Below, one piece after another: positions 54,429 to 64,000 of a stretch of DNA of 64,000 nucleotides. The position numbers and the translations under genes were made by a program. The stretch is from contig NC_056759.1 of assembly GCF_018687715.1 (NCBI RefSeq), positions 29,138,385-29,202,384 of the forward strand, given 5' to 3'. Within the stretch, counting starts at the first letter, position 1; every line of letters begins with the position of its first letter. The notes under the pieces are model-generated. The model was not told the DNA's origin. It worked only from the letters and a program-made list of their open reading frames with translations, and made no database searches. Source of the DNA: Carya illinoinensis. Taxonomy: Eukaryota > Streptophyta > Magnoliopsida > Fagales > Juglandaceae.

Positions 54429-54841
54429 AGCACTCAGAATGATATTTTTTTATCTTATTTTTTAAAGAAAATAAGTTCAGACAGGTGTCTCTGTTGTTCT
54501 TCAAATAACGGAAATCAATCATAATAGCCCACGTGGGATACACATCTTGTCATTAGTAAGATGCGTTGCAGAGGAAAAAAAAAGGTTCACTGCTCTGTCA
54601 AAACCCAGCCCCTTCTCCATCCACTCTCTCTCTCTTGATTTTGTCGAAGCCCACTACTTTCTCTGTCTCTTTTACTTATTCAATTCACTAAAAATTTGTT
54701 TGATTTGTATTTCCAGGAGGCAAATGTGAGCTGAACAGGTAACACTTCGATTTCAAATGAATTCTCTCCTTCCCACTCTGTCGAAGCCATCAAGCCACCG
54801 AAACATTAACACACTCCATCAAAGCTCCCTCTCTCTCTCCT

Positions 54842-54887
<46 letters not shown>

Positions 54888-56417
54888 CGAAAAATTCTCA
54901 GAATTATTTTTTATTCGACAACAAACATGAATGGCGATTGTACTGCATATGGTTAACCCACTATAAGATTGTGTGGTTGATTAAAATTAGACCCTGTTTA
55001 CGGATGTGTTGGGGCAATTTCTTACCTGCAAAATCAAGTATCATAGTTGCAAATGCAACTTGCAGTGGCTCAAGTAGAGATTCTTTGCATCCAAATGCAG
55101 TAAGAACCTAACTTACCAACCCAGATAGACCAAGACGAGAAGTCACTTCTTTTATCTAGCAATTTTAATAACAATATTCCCCCGTACCTCGGCTTTGCTT
55201 CTTCTAGCACTGTAATCCAAGACCCTCCTAAGAGAGTCTCTTTGGACTTCATATTATCTCCTTGCCTCTAATGAAATTGCCAAGCTGTTCCAAATTTTTT
55301 TTGTCTTTTTTTTTTTTTTTCTTCCATCTTTCCCTTCTCTCATTTCATTTCCTGTACCGGAAGCCATAGACATAGCTCAAGTGTGAACGCAACAACTAGC
55401 ATAACAATAAAAATACATGCTTGCGAGAGAGAGGGCGAACGCTGAGCGGTGATGAAGATTGACGAATCACGGAGGCTTCAGGCCACAAGAGGGAAGGAGA
55501 GAGAGTTTAGGGATTTATGTGAAGGGAAAGAGATGAATCTGTGAGGATAGAGTACTGCTGTGAGAATAAAGTTGCAGGTCTTGAGGTCCTTGACAGGTAA
55601 AATTGCAGATCTTTAGGCCACGAGAGGGAAGGAGAGAGAGAGAGAGAGAGGTTAGGGGGAAGGAGAGAGAGAGGTTAGGGATTTCGGTTTCTCGAGAGAG
55701 AATGAGAGCAGAGAGGGGGGTCGGGATCCCATGTTGCACGTCTCGCGTTGGTTTTGTAAGTATCCCTTACGTGGCGAGTCCTCATTGGTCTCCGATAAAT
55801 AAGCTTTGTTAGTGACACCTGTTAGAGGCGTTTCTGTTTTTTAAAATATATCATTAAATTGTTTTTTTAATTTAAATATTAACTTTTATAATATATCATA
55901 TATCAATTCATTTTTTTTTCTTCATATTATTTGAATAATATTTTTTATTCTTCTTAAACATTTTTTTCTACCAATAAATTTGTAACATCCTTATATTTTT
56001 TATATTTGCAATATACTATTATATACAATGTAATATAATTAGTCCCATACACACAAAATAAAAATATATAAACAAAATAAAAATTAAAAATGAAATTAAA
56101 ATATGAAAAAATTGAATAAATAATAATTTCAATATAATTTTCAGAAAAAAATAAAATAGAGGTGTTTTAAATGATGAACAATAAAAAAAAAATTGTATTG
56201 AAATGTAAAAGTAAAAGAAAATGAGGGAGTAAATGAAATATAAATAATAATTAAAAATTATTTAAAGGATAAACAGTATCCGCGATATGTCAATGGTTAC
56301 TGTAGTAATTTTTATTTTTTATATTCTTTTACATCATCAAATGGAACTCATTTTATGAACAGTTCTTCAAATAAATTACATTTTTTGTATTATATAAGTT
56401 ATTGAGAGTGCTCAAAG
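54429..56417. mobile_element. Possible 2-kb inverted-repeat element
   Basis: The left end GAGCACTCAGAATG and right end GAGAGTGCTC are inverted copies. Farther in, ACAGGTGTCTCTGTTGTTC with CCACGTGGGATACAC (54480-54545) is mirrored by the opposite strand of 55760-55840 (AACAGGTGTCACTAACAAAG, CCACGTAAGGGATAC). This suggests long diverged inverted arms as in large Harbinger-like or foldback elements. The inside holds CT (54847-54883) and GA (about 55633-55652) microsatellites, but no transposase was seen. Confidence 0.5.
54847..54883. repeat. (CT)n microsatellite
   Basis: About 18 uninterrupted CT units within CT-rich sequence from 54826 onward. Confidence 0.95.
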
Positions 56418-57464
56418 AAGTTGGAAGCACTTATTAACCGTCTTCTGCTAAATTAAAACGCAGGTTGGAGTCTTATGGTATGTATTTACTTAAAAAGAAA
56501 AAGAAACTTATTGCAATAAATTATTCTAAATGGTTTGATGTTCTAAAATTGGTTGCAAAATCTTTGTAATTTTTTTTAGTTATCTTCGGTAGTAAGTGGG
56601 GATTATCAATAACATTCGAAAAAAATGATACCGGATATATATTTTATTTTTTTAATTTCTTAAACAAATAAAAATCCAATTCTAATAATACGGAGCAGAG
56701 TTTCATGAAAGTTCTTGGTAATGCATTAATATATTTAGAAGCTGCAAAGAGATTTCATACAGTGATATAATTCAATAGCAAGATGCCACATTTCTCCCCC
56801 CCCCCCCAAAAAACACCCTCTGCCTCTCCTTTTCCTCCCATTTCCCTCGCCATTCCCTCGCCAACAATATCTGCTCGCCCAGGGTGGTTCTCTAGCCACC
56901 AGTCAACAACAATCGACCACACAATCCGGGACCGCCTTAGCCACACCGCGACCGTGCCTCTCCCCCTCCTCCCCCTTCCCTCTCCCTTTCCCTCGTCGAC
57001 GATGTCTACCCCCCCTCCCCCTCCCTCAAGGCGGTTCCTGACCACCCAAGCTATGGCCACCCAGCCATGCAAAGCTCACCACGACCACATGCTCCCATAT
57101 CTCCTCCAGCACAATCCGCAACCGCACTCCAGCGGTGTCGGTGGCAGCTTCTGTCCACCTTGAGGTGGTCTTTGACCACCATGGCAGGCACAGGGAGTGG
57201 TGAGAGAGGGGGAAGGGGGAGGAGGGGAGGGGAGAGGCACAGAGAGATCACAATGAGAAAGGAAAAAAAGAAAAAAGAAAAAAAAAGAGGCACATAGGAT
57301 ACTAATAGTATACCACATCAGTGTGTAGGATCCTTCATGGAATTCCTTTATGTGTATGGTGTTTTCCATATATTTATGGTTCTACTTTTGTTAACATTTA
57401 ATCTAATTATGGTTCTACTTTGCTTATTTGTCTTTGAAAAACAAAATATTCCTATTTTATTGGC
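56418..57464. other. Downstream flank of the AAA-ATPase gene, no gene seen
   Basis: The ORFs at 56755-57293 lie in C-rich/G-rich low-complexity DNA (CCTCCCCCTCC-type) on either strand and show no domain. A C run lies at 56797-56808. A hydrophobic chance frame at 57337-57567 overlaps the ATPase end in antisense. Confidence 0.4.
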
Positions 57465-59304
57465 TCATCGCCCACGAGTTCTTCCTCGTACACCTCTACT
57501 CCTGATGTTTCTAACGATTCTGATCTTCTTAACATTACCATCGGTTTTCAACCTCTTTGCCTCTTGATCTTCATTCTTGTCACTCCCTGCTTCTTCTTTG
57601 ACCTCCTCGGTTGCAGCCTTCTTACGTTTGAGGAAATTCACAAGCCCTGCAAAAGCAACATTGGCATCGTCGCTCTTCATAAGCTCCTCGGCAACCTCGG
57701 CCGGGGTCACCTCTGTGCTGTCTATTAGGCCTTCGATTTCTCCGTACAAATGGTGGGAGCTACGATGATGAAGGCCGAGGTAATTCGAGGCCAAGATTTT
57801 GAAGCCACGGCTTGTGCAATATGACATGTTGATGTGGACGTCCATTCGACCTGGACGCAAAAGGGCAGGGTCGAGCCGATCCTTGTGGTTTGTGGTGAAC
57901 ACAATGATTCGCTCGTCCCCACAGCTCGACCACAGACCGTCTATGAAGTTCAACAGACCCGAGAGCGTCAACTGCAAAGTTTCGAATACTATTAATATTT
58001 ATTATATGAAAATTTCAGGATATTGAAATTTTAAGAAGGATAGTGCTGCTATTCTCCACAATCTGTCCAGTGTCACTTAATGCAAATTGTATTTATTTTT
58101 TAAATATGTTTAAATATTTTTAAAAGATTAAAAAAATATATCAATACACTTATAATTATTTTCTTAATCAATAAATAAATAAATAAAATTTTAAAAAACT
58201 TAAATCGGGGGCAAAATGATCAGAAGCATCCTAGGATTATTCTTTTATAATTCATAATATGTTTGATTTGGATTTGCAAATAGACTTTTTTTTTTTTTTT
58301 CTTTGTAATCTTCAAATCTTCCTTACCTTGGAACGAGTTTGAACTTGATACTCATCACCCTGATTTTGCCTATCCTGAATCTCCACGCTGCAATCTATAT
58401 CCTCAATCACGAGAATAGACCTATTGTTCGTGGACAACAAAACCCTCCTCAGATCGGAGTTGGAGAAAATACTGGTCAGCTCCAAATCATATATATCGAA
58501 CTTGAGGTAATTAGCCATGGCAGCGATCAAGCTCGATTTACCCGTGCCAGGAGGACCATACAACAGGTACCCTCTCTTCCAAGCCTTTCCAACTTTCCTG
58601 TAGAACTCCTTCCTCCTCACGAACCTGTCCAAATCGTCAATGATGAACTTCTTGAGCTCGGGATCCATGGCCAAAGTGTCAAACGTGGACGGATGCTCTA
58701 GATTGATTGATCCCCACATGCCCCCACCCGATCCATCCTCGTCGCCGTACGGGCAGTCACGGTTATACAGTTTCACCTCCTTCTGTTCCTCTAAAATGGC
58801 TTTGGCTCTGAGCAGAACGTACGGAAGGTAAGAGTCGAACACCTTGTCTTTGAACTTCTTGTTGAAGACGAGCTCGTAGCAACGCCGCTCGCTGGAGTAT
58901 TGGTTCTTAGGTTCGGTGCAGACGAACCGCCATATTAGCTGGAGGTTCTCGAACGTGTCGGTGATCTCCTCGCCCTTCTCGATTGCGAAGTCGAGGTGCT
59001 TTTGGCGCTGGGTTTTGCTGACGTGGAGGCAGTCGGTGTTGGGGCTGATCTTGGTGCGGAGGTAGACCTCGGCGGCGTCGTAGACCTGGTTGCGGACCAT
59101 GCTGCAGTGCTCATCGATGACGAGGGTGAGGGTGGAGGAGAGAGGGGTGAAGAAGTAGGAGAAGGCGGAGAAGAGGTAGGAGCGAAGCTGGGGGGGGATG
59201 AGCTCGTTGGCCATGGAGCGGACCAGCATCATGGAGGCGGCGAGGGAGGCGTAGGCGGAGAACAAAGTGGAGGCGGAGGTGGAAATTTCGTTGGGAGTGA
59301 ACAT
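57465..59304 (-). CDS. BCS1/OM66-type AAA-ATPase, two exons (58327-59304, 57465-57971)
   Basis: Exon 1 encodes 326 residues and ends in Lys before GTAAGG (58326-58321). Exon 2 starts LTLSGLLNFIDGLW after TTTGCAG and adds 168 residues, giving 494 in all, the usual length. The intron is 57972-58326 (355 bp, phase 0). Plant proteins of this group sit in mitochondrial or other membranes, and OM66/HSR4 is induced by stress and salicylic acid. Seen: N-terminal hydrophobic helix (about 12-30) in the ASD region; RVGKAWKRGYLL-like VGKAWKRGYLLYG; Walker A GPPGTGKSS (250-258); Walker B ILVIEDIDCS (297-306); TTNHKDRLDPALLRPGRMD with the Arg fingers (352-370); VTPAEVAEELM; basic C-terminus KKIRIVRNIRSRGVRGRTRG. 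It reads intact. In Arabidopsis the same type of gene neighbours ZAR1. Individual paralogue identity (OM66 or another AATP) is not settled. Confidence 0.95.
58030..58250. mobile_element. MITE-like sequence inside the AAA-ATPase intron
   Basis: The core TTTAAATATTTTTAAAAGAT, then CAATACACTTATAATTATTT and CTTAATCAATAAATAAAT, matches the MITE core at 42240-42330. It makes up most of the 355-bp intron. The ends are too diverged to fix. Confidence 0.45.
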
Positions 59305-59396
59305 TTTGGTAGCAGATCAACCAAAGTTCAGAGTTTCAGAAATGGATGCTCGGCGACCGAAGTCGAAGGGTGAAATCAGAACGGGATACTGGTATA

Positions 59397-59404
59397 TATT
59401 TATA
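59397..59404 (-). promoter_or_regulatory. TATA box of the AAA-ATPase gene
   Basis: The minus strand reads TATAAATA, about 93 bases upstream of the start codon at 59304, the usual distance allowing for a leader of about 60 bases. Confidence 0.65.
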
Positions 59405-59490
59405 TGAGCAGGGCAGCAGGGGTGGTTGTCAATCTGACTATGTTGTTCGTACGAAGTTCGCCCTCGCCTTCTTAAGCAAGCAATCTGACT

Positions 59491-59493
<3 letters not shown>

Positions 59494-59521
<28 letters not shown>

Positions 59522-59522
59522 G
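59494..59522. repeat. (CT)n microsatellite upstream of the AAA-ATPase gene
   Basis: About 14 CT units on the plus strand (GA on the gene's sense strand), about 90 bases upstream of the TATA box. Confidence 0.9.
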
Positions 59523-61760
59523 CTCGCTATGGTTTTTACTTTTTTTGCCCTTTTTTCTGCTTTTGTCTTCTTGCGACTAATTCCCCTAAATACACGGGTG
59601 ATTCTCTCTTTATCATTTTCCATTCACGATCAAATTTTCGTGGTCAGTAGAATTTTTTAAAAAAAATTTAAAGAGTTATTTTAAAAATTAGGACGTGTTT
59701 TTATTTGATTTTATGAAATAATTTTTTATTAGAATTTATGAAGATGAGTAAGTAAATTTGAAAAATAGTTTGGAAAAAAAATCAGTTAATTTTTGTAAAA
59801 ATTATTTTATTATTTGTGTTATATTCACCAAAATATAGCAATGATTAAAATAAAAAATCTTAAAAAGAATTTAAAAACATTTTGAGAAAAAAACAAAAAT
59901 GGCTGATGTTTTTTACTATATTCTATTATGTGTACAATCGTACGTTAATAATATGTTACAGATAAGATATTTGAAATGATATAATAAAGGTGAGAATATC
60001 ATTTAATACTTCCTTCCTAAATTGAGTGTAATAAATAGCATAATCAAACTTCGACCCCAAGTTTCGTTAAGGAATAAATAAATTAAATAATAATACAGAT
60101 CAGATTCTCTACGCTGGCAAAGGAGTTCGAATTATATATGCCAGTCACATCCTAATTATCCGACGTTGGATGTCAGACTCAGATTTGTTTTGTTTGTTTG
60201 TCAAAACATTCAGAAATGTACAAACATTAAACTCAGACCATGACTTGAATACGACCAAGACTTCAAGTGTGAAATGTCACTTGAAGTTACAGCTACTCAT
60301 TTATTAAAAGATTTTAACAGTAAATATAAATTAAAATTTACATACATCGAAAAGAGGCTCCTTCTTGATTAAGAAACGTGAGAATTCGTCTCTTATGACT
60401 TTTCTTATAAAAGAAGGTTATTTGTTGAAGATTAAGATCATCCTCTTTGCGATGTGAGATCAAGACAGGGCTAAGGACGAAAATAAGTTTTGAAGAAACT
60501 CAGAACAGAGATTATTTGATAGAGATATGGAATTGTTTATGAGTATTTGTAAATTTATACAAACATATTAAAAATACTGATTTTTCGCTTCAGTAAATGT
60601 AGACAAGTTGTCGAACCACTTAAATATTATCTCTATATCGTCCTGTGTGATTTTTGAACAGACCGAAATGCACAACATGAAATTGATTCAGGATTTCTAG
60701 GTTGTATGCAAGTTGTGATATTCAGGATGATTCTCATAACTAGAATGTGGGTATTCCAAATTCAAATTCTTGTTTTGATCAGACTCGTATTTTGTGCTTA
60801 CTCCCCCTCATTTAATAATTTAAGGTAGAATGTTTGTGCAAGGCACTGAGAGGGGCAAAGTGTTCTCACGCCAGAGGTGAGTAACACGGGATGTAACGTG
60901 CCCGTAACCCAACCGAGTGCCATGGAAATAAAAATGTTCATCTCTACGGCAAACATCACTAGAGGCAGATTGCCCCTCAGCTCGGCGAAATTTCAAATCA
61001 GATAAGAATTGATTCAATGAATAGGTAATTCAACAAATTGAATTGGACAATTTATGACAATTTTGAATCAGTTATTTTGATATGGTTAAAAAGCATTAAA
61101 ATTCATATAAAATCTTGTCCAAAAAGAGTATAAAATATAATAAATTCAATATAAATACTATATGAATGTAAATAATTTCAATAAGTATATAATTTATGCC
61201 TTTAATAGCATTTACGTGATTGATTGATTGCTAGAATTTCACTTCTTTGGTTGCTTTACTTGTTTTCAATAAATATTACATGAATCTAAAAAGAGCATGA
61301 TTGTTAGAATTGCACTTCTTTCATTGCTTTACTTGTGTTTGATTGATTTCATGCTTATTTACCATTGATTTGGATTGTTTCTAAATACCAAGAAATATGC
61401 ACTCGATCTCTCTGATGGAAAATAATAGCATTGTCCACATGATCTTACATTATATTAAATTATTATTTTTCTATAAAATATAGAAATATTATCAATGAGT
61501 AGATGATCAAAGAAAGTATGAACATAATTTTTTCCAATTAATGTATAAAAGAAATACCAAATATATTTCTAGAAGACGGTGCTACTCTCACACGGAGAGA
61601 TTACCGAAATACTCACCGAATATGTAAAACTTTTTGTATCTCTTATGTTTTTGCAAATATTTTTTTAAACTTATTAAATATTTTTTTAAAAAAATAAAAA
61701 AATCATAAATTCATTCAAAATATTTATATAATTATTAAATAAAAAATAAAAATAAAAATC
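59523..61760. other. Long AT-rich intergenic region, part 1
   Basis: No gene is supported. It contains scattered A/T-rich MITE-like blocks (59850-59890; 61575-61750 starts ACGGTGCTACTCTCACAC). A GC-richer patch at 60836-60990 (GGCACTGAGAGGGGC to GCTCGGCG) has a short chance frame only. Confidence 0.4.
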
Positions 61761-62440
61761 TACAGTTGGTGGCCATAGAAGAAGCAATTCCCATTTCTAA
61801 AATCAATGCACGGTTCAAAATTAAAGAAAGGGCTAAGCGACAATGTGCTGTGAAATGGCTCCACTTTTGGCTAAAGTTAAACCAATCAGAACGAAGCACT
61901 TCTTTTGCTTTTTCCTGTTTCGGGCGTCGGACTAATACATGTGCGGATCCTTTTTCAGATCCTTTTGAGTGCAAAGCTAGCAGCAGAGATTGTGGTTCCA
62001 TGTGCGGATTTAGATGCATCCAATACGCTACATCAATCAGAATCAATACGGGAATTCAATCCCGCCGCTAAGATGTCCAGCAGATGCCTGGGCATGGACG
62101 AAAGGCCGGCCACCTTTTACGTTAGCAGAGCAAAAGGCCTAGGGCATTGCAGGATGAACCAATGTGAATGAGCCGAAGTAGGATTTCTCTTTTAGAATTG
62201 AGGCTTTTATGTATATTCTCCTTGTTTGGCTAGATGGTCGTTGTTGTCACGGAATAATATTCTCTCCACTTCACTTGAAATTGATATTCAACCATACTTT
62301 CTATTTCATTTGAAATGGGAATGATGCTTTTTCCATTGTCTCGATGACCAAAACAAATAAAGAATTTTTTTCAATTTTTTGTTGGGAGGATGATTGTTGA
62401 ATGTTGATTCTCATCATCAATTTCTTGTTGGAGAATCCCA
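61761..62440. other. Intergenic region with unrecognised open frames
   Basis: The plus-strand frames at 61766-62071 and 61905-62171 overlap in GC-richer DNA (about 61790-62170) and encode no domain I recognise. AAGATGTCCAGC at 62069-62080 is a start in good context, giving a 32-residue peptide, but nothing supports expression. Confidence 0.25.
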
Positions 62441-63603
62441 ATGGAAAGGAAACTAAAAACTTTTACTGAAGAGACATCATTTGCAAAGAGCCACGATTTG
62501 GGAACCGAATGGCAGGCAGTCGGAACATATTTGTATCTTATTCACATAAATTCTCTCTTTGCTTCATCAGAATTTGTTCACTGTGAATATCCACTGGGTG
62601 TTAACATTAGAGGTCCAAAAACAAACATCATGATGGGAGTAAACGTCAGTTTTAGCCTCGGAACAAAGCACGAGTTTGGAGAGAGGGAGTCTTTTAGAAT
62701 TTTTTTTATTTTTTATTTTTTTAACTTAAAAAAAGCATTATTAGTTGTAAAGCAGGCTTGATGAATATAAACGATAAAGGCTTTTTTTTCTTCTTTATTT
62801 AAAAAAAAAACTATTAGGTAATTCATAGTACGTTGATACTCTTGACCTATCCAATATGTTATAAGATTAAAATTGACTGTGCAAGTATTTATTTTTATTT
62901 TTAATGACATAACATCTTATAATAAATTGAGAGTATAGAGTTTGGATTCAAATTCAAAATCTCTGTTATGATATTATCTAAAATCGTCATTTATTTCAAA
63001 ATTTTAAATTAATAAAAATTCTTAATAAATTCCTGTCAGGAGTCTCACCAATTTAAGAAACTAAATTTCATCGCAGAAGCAATAGATTTTGTAGATTTGT
63101 CGGTGAAGCAAAAAAGTTGATGCTGGAATGACATTGGTAGTAGTATATATTTGGGATTACGGCAAGAAATATAACTTATAATTTTAGGATTTATAGTTTA
63201 TAACTTAAGTAATAAGTTCTATTATTAAAAAGTTATTTACTGTTTGGTAACCATATATTTAAAATACTTTCAAATATATTACATTTGTTTAGAAACAAAT
63301 TAAAAAAATATTTTATGAGGTAGAAATAACAATTTATTTAAATTTTTAAAGATATAATCATATCCTTGAAACTTGAAAGTTTGAAAGTTATAATTATCTT
63401 AAAGTTGTATGGATATTTTCGCCCATTGATAGTATTTTTAAAATTCGAATTATGTTTCGAATTATCCAGAAAAGTACGTTTGAGAAAAAATATCAATAAC
63501 GTACTTTTTAGCTTATTTGAGATTAAAAGTTCTTTAATATGTAACACACAAACGATTTATTTTTTTATTAAATAACTTTTAAAAGTATTTGAAAAAGCAG
63601 TGG
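62441..63603. other. AT-rich intergenic region, part 2
   Basis: No gene is supported. 63150-63600 is very AT-rich with AAGTTATTT and AAATAACTTTTAAAAG segments in opposite orientation near the two ends, perhaps a decayed MITE. The frame at 62441-62761 shows no domain. Confidence 0.35.
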
Positions 63604-64000
63604 TTCTACACAACACTACACCTAGAGGGGGGTGAATAGGTGTAATCTAATTTTTATGGCTTTTTGAAAATTAATCAAACAAGCAGATAATAAATGAAAC
63701 AAATAACACAAATAATCAACACATGATTTTGTTCACGGAGTGGAAACTCATTTGAAGAACCTCTTCAAAATCTAAAACCACTCCGGGTGTAAGACACCAC
63801 CTCAAATCCACTATAGAAACTTTAGTTTGTTACAACCAATTTAGAACACTCACAAAACCTTTGTAGTAGCTAAACTTGGCTTGCAACACCACGAGTGACC
63901 CACTCGATCTCTACACGCATGTAGTGTCGGAACTCCGACCTTCCTATAGCTTCCTACGAGAACCTCTCGATCTCTGCATCAACGGCAGCTCCGGACTCTT
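63604..64000. mobile_element. SIRE/Maximus-type copia LTR, cut by the window end
   Basis: CACCTAGAGGGGGGTGAATAG is the hallmark motif at the edge of LTRs of this lineage. It is followed by AACACAAATAATCAACACATG and a GTGGAAACTC segment, similar to the LTR at 37788-38709. The rest lies outside the window, so strand and completeness are unknown. Confidence 0.65.

Noticed and set aside
55070..55252. 60-residue minus-strand frame MKSKETLLGGSWITVLEE
   Set aside because: Looks protein-like at first, but no family was recognised and it lies inside an inverted-repeat element.
56755..57293. Pro/Ser-rich frames up to 126 residues
   Set aside because: C-rich low-complexity DNA open in several frames on both strands; no conserved motif.
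58996..59373. A 125-residue Gly/Glu/Val-rich plus-strand frame
   Set aside because: Antisense shadow of the first exon of the AAA-ATPase; composition follows GC-rich codons of that gene.
61766..62171. Two overlapping frames of 88-101 residues in GC-richer DNA
   Set aside because: No recognisable domain and the two frames overlap in different phases; left as unassigned.

Overview
This window looks like nuclear DNA of a flowering plant, most likely a woody eudicot. The reasons are plant-type introns, several lineages of plant LTR retrotransposons, miniature inverted-repeat elements (MITEs), long GA/CT microsatellites, and plant-only gene families. The species cannot be named from the sequence alone. 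By eye, well over half of the window is transposon-derived.

Only three loci look intact: (1) 36527-37537 (+), a pseudokinase of the ZED1-related (ZRK, RLCK-XII) type; (2) 46157-48706 (-), a full-length CC-NB-LRR immune receptor that I recognise as ZAR1; (3) 57465-59304 (-), a two-exon BCS1/OM66-type AAA-ATPase. ZAR1 forms its resistosome with ZRK pseudokinases, so receptor and adaptor type lie about 9 kb apart here. In Arabidopsis, ZAR1 (AT3G50950) also sits next to BCS1/OM66-type ATPases (AT3G50930/AT3G50940), so the right half appears to keep an ancient gene neighbourhood.

Layout. 20-1550: 3' half of a copia element cut by the window edge. 2199-8528: decayed GRWD1-like WD40 gene, split inside an exon by a complete copia element (2597-7104, 257-bp LTRs, TSD GAGTG). 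8529-10070: MITE and LINE debris. 10071-20412: a Tat-lineage Ty3/gypsy element on the minus strand, without gag, with an antisense extra ORF, ~100-bp tandem repeats and a nested 2.4-kb insertion. 21061-22620: a ZRK pseudogene. 22990-24370: tandem repeats and coiled-coil debris. About 24400-28757: a large non-coding repeat related to the 2.4-kb nested insertion. 30085-30320: another ZRK fragment. 31834-36179: a complete copia element (TSD ATGTG) inserted just upstream of the ZRK gene. 37655-40954: start of a further ZRK copy, a SIRE-like LTR and a truncated copia. 40962-45606: three truncated ZAR1 pieces mixed with copia fragments and a poly(A) retroelement. 46157-50000: ZAR1 and its probable 5' UTR intron. 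50823-56417: a MITE, a 1.5-kb poly(A) retroelement with 20-bp TSDs, and a large inverted-repeat element. 57465-59404: the AAA-ATPase with a TATA box. 59405-63600: AT-rich DNA with no gene I can support. 63604-64000: the edge of a SIRE-type LTR.

The theme is a ZAR1/ZRK immune module in turnover: one intact copy of each, surrounded by broken copies and heavy transposon insertion.
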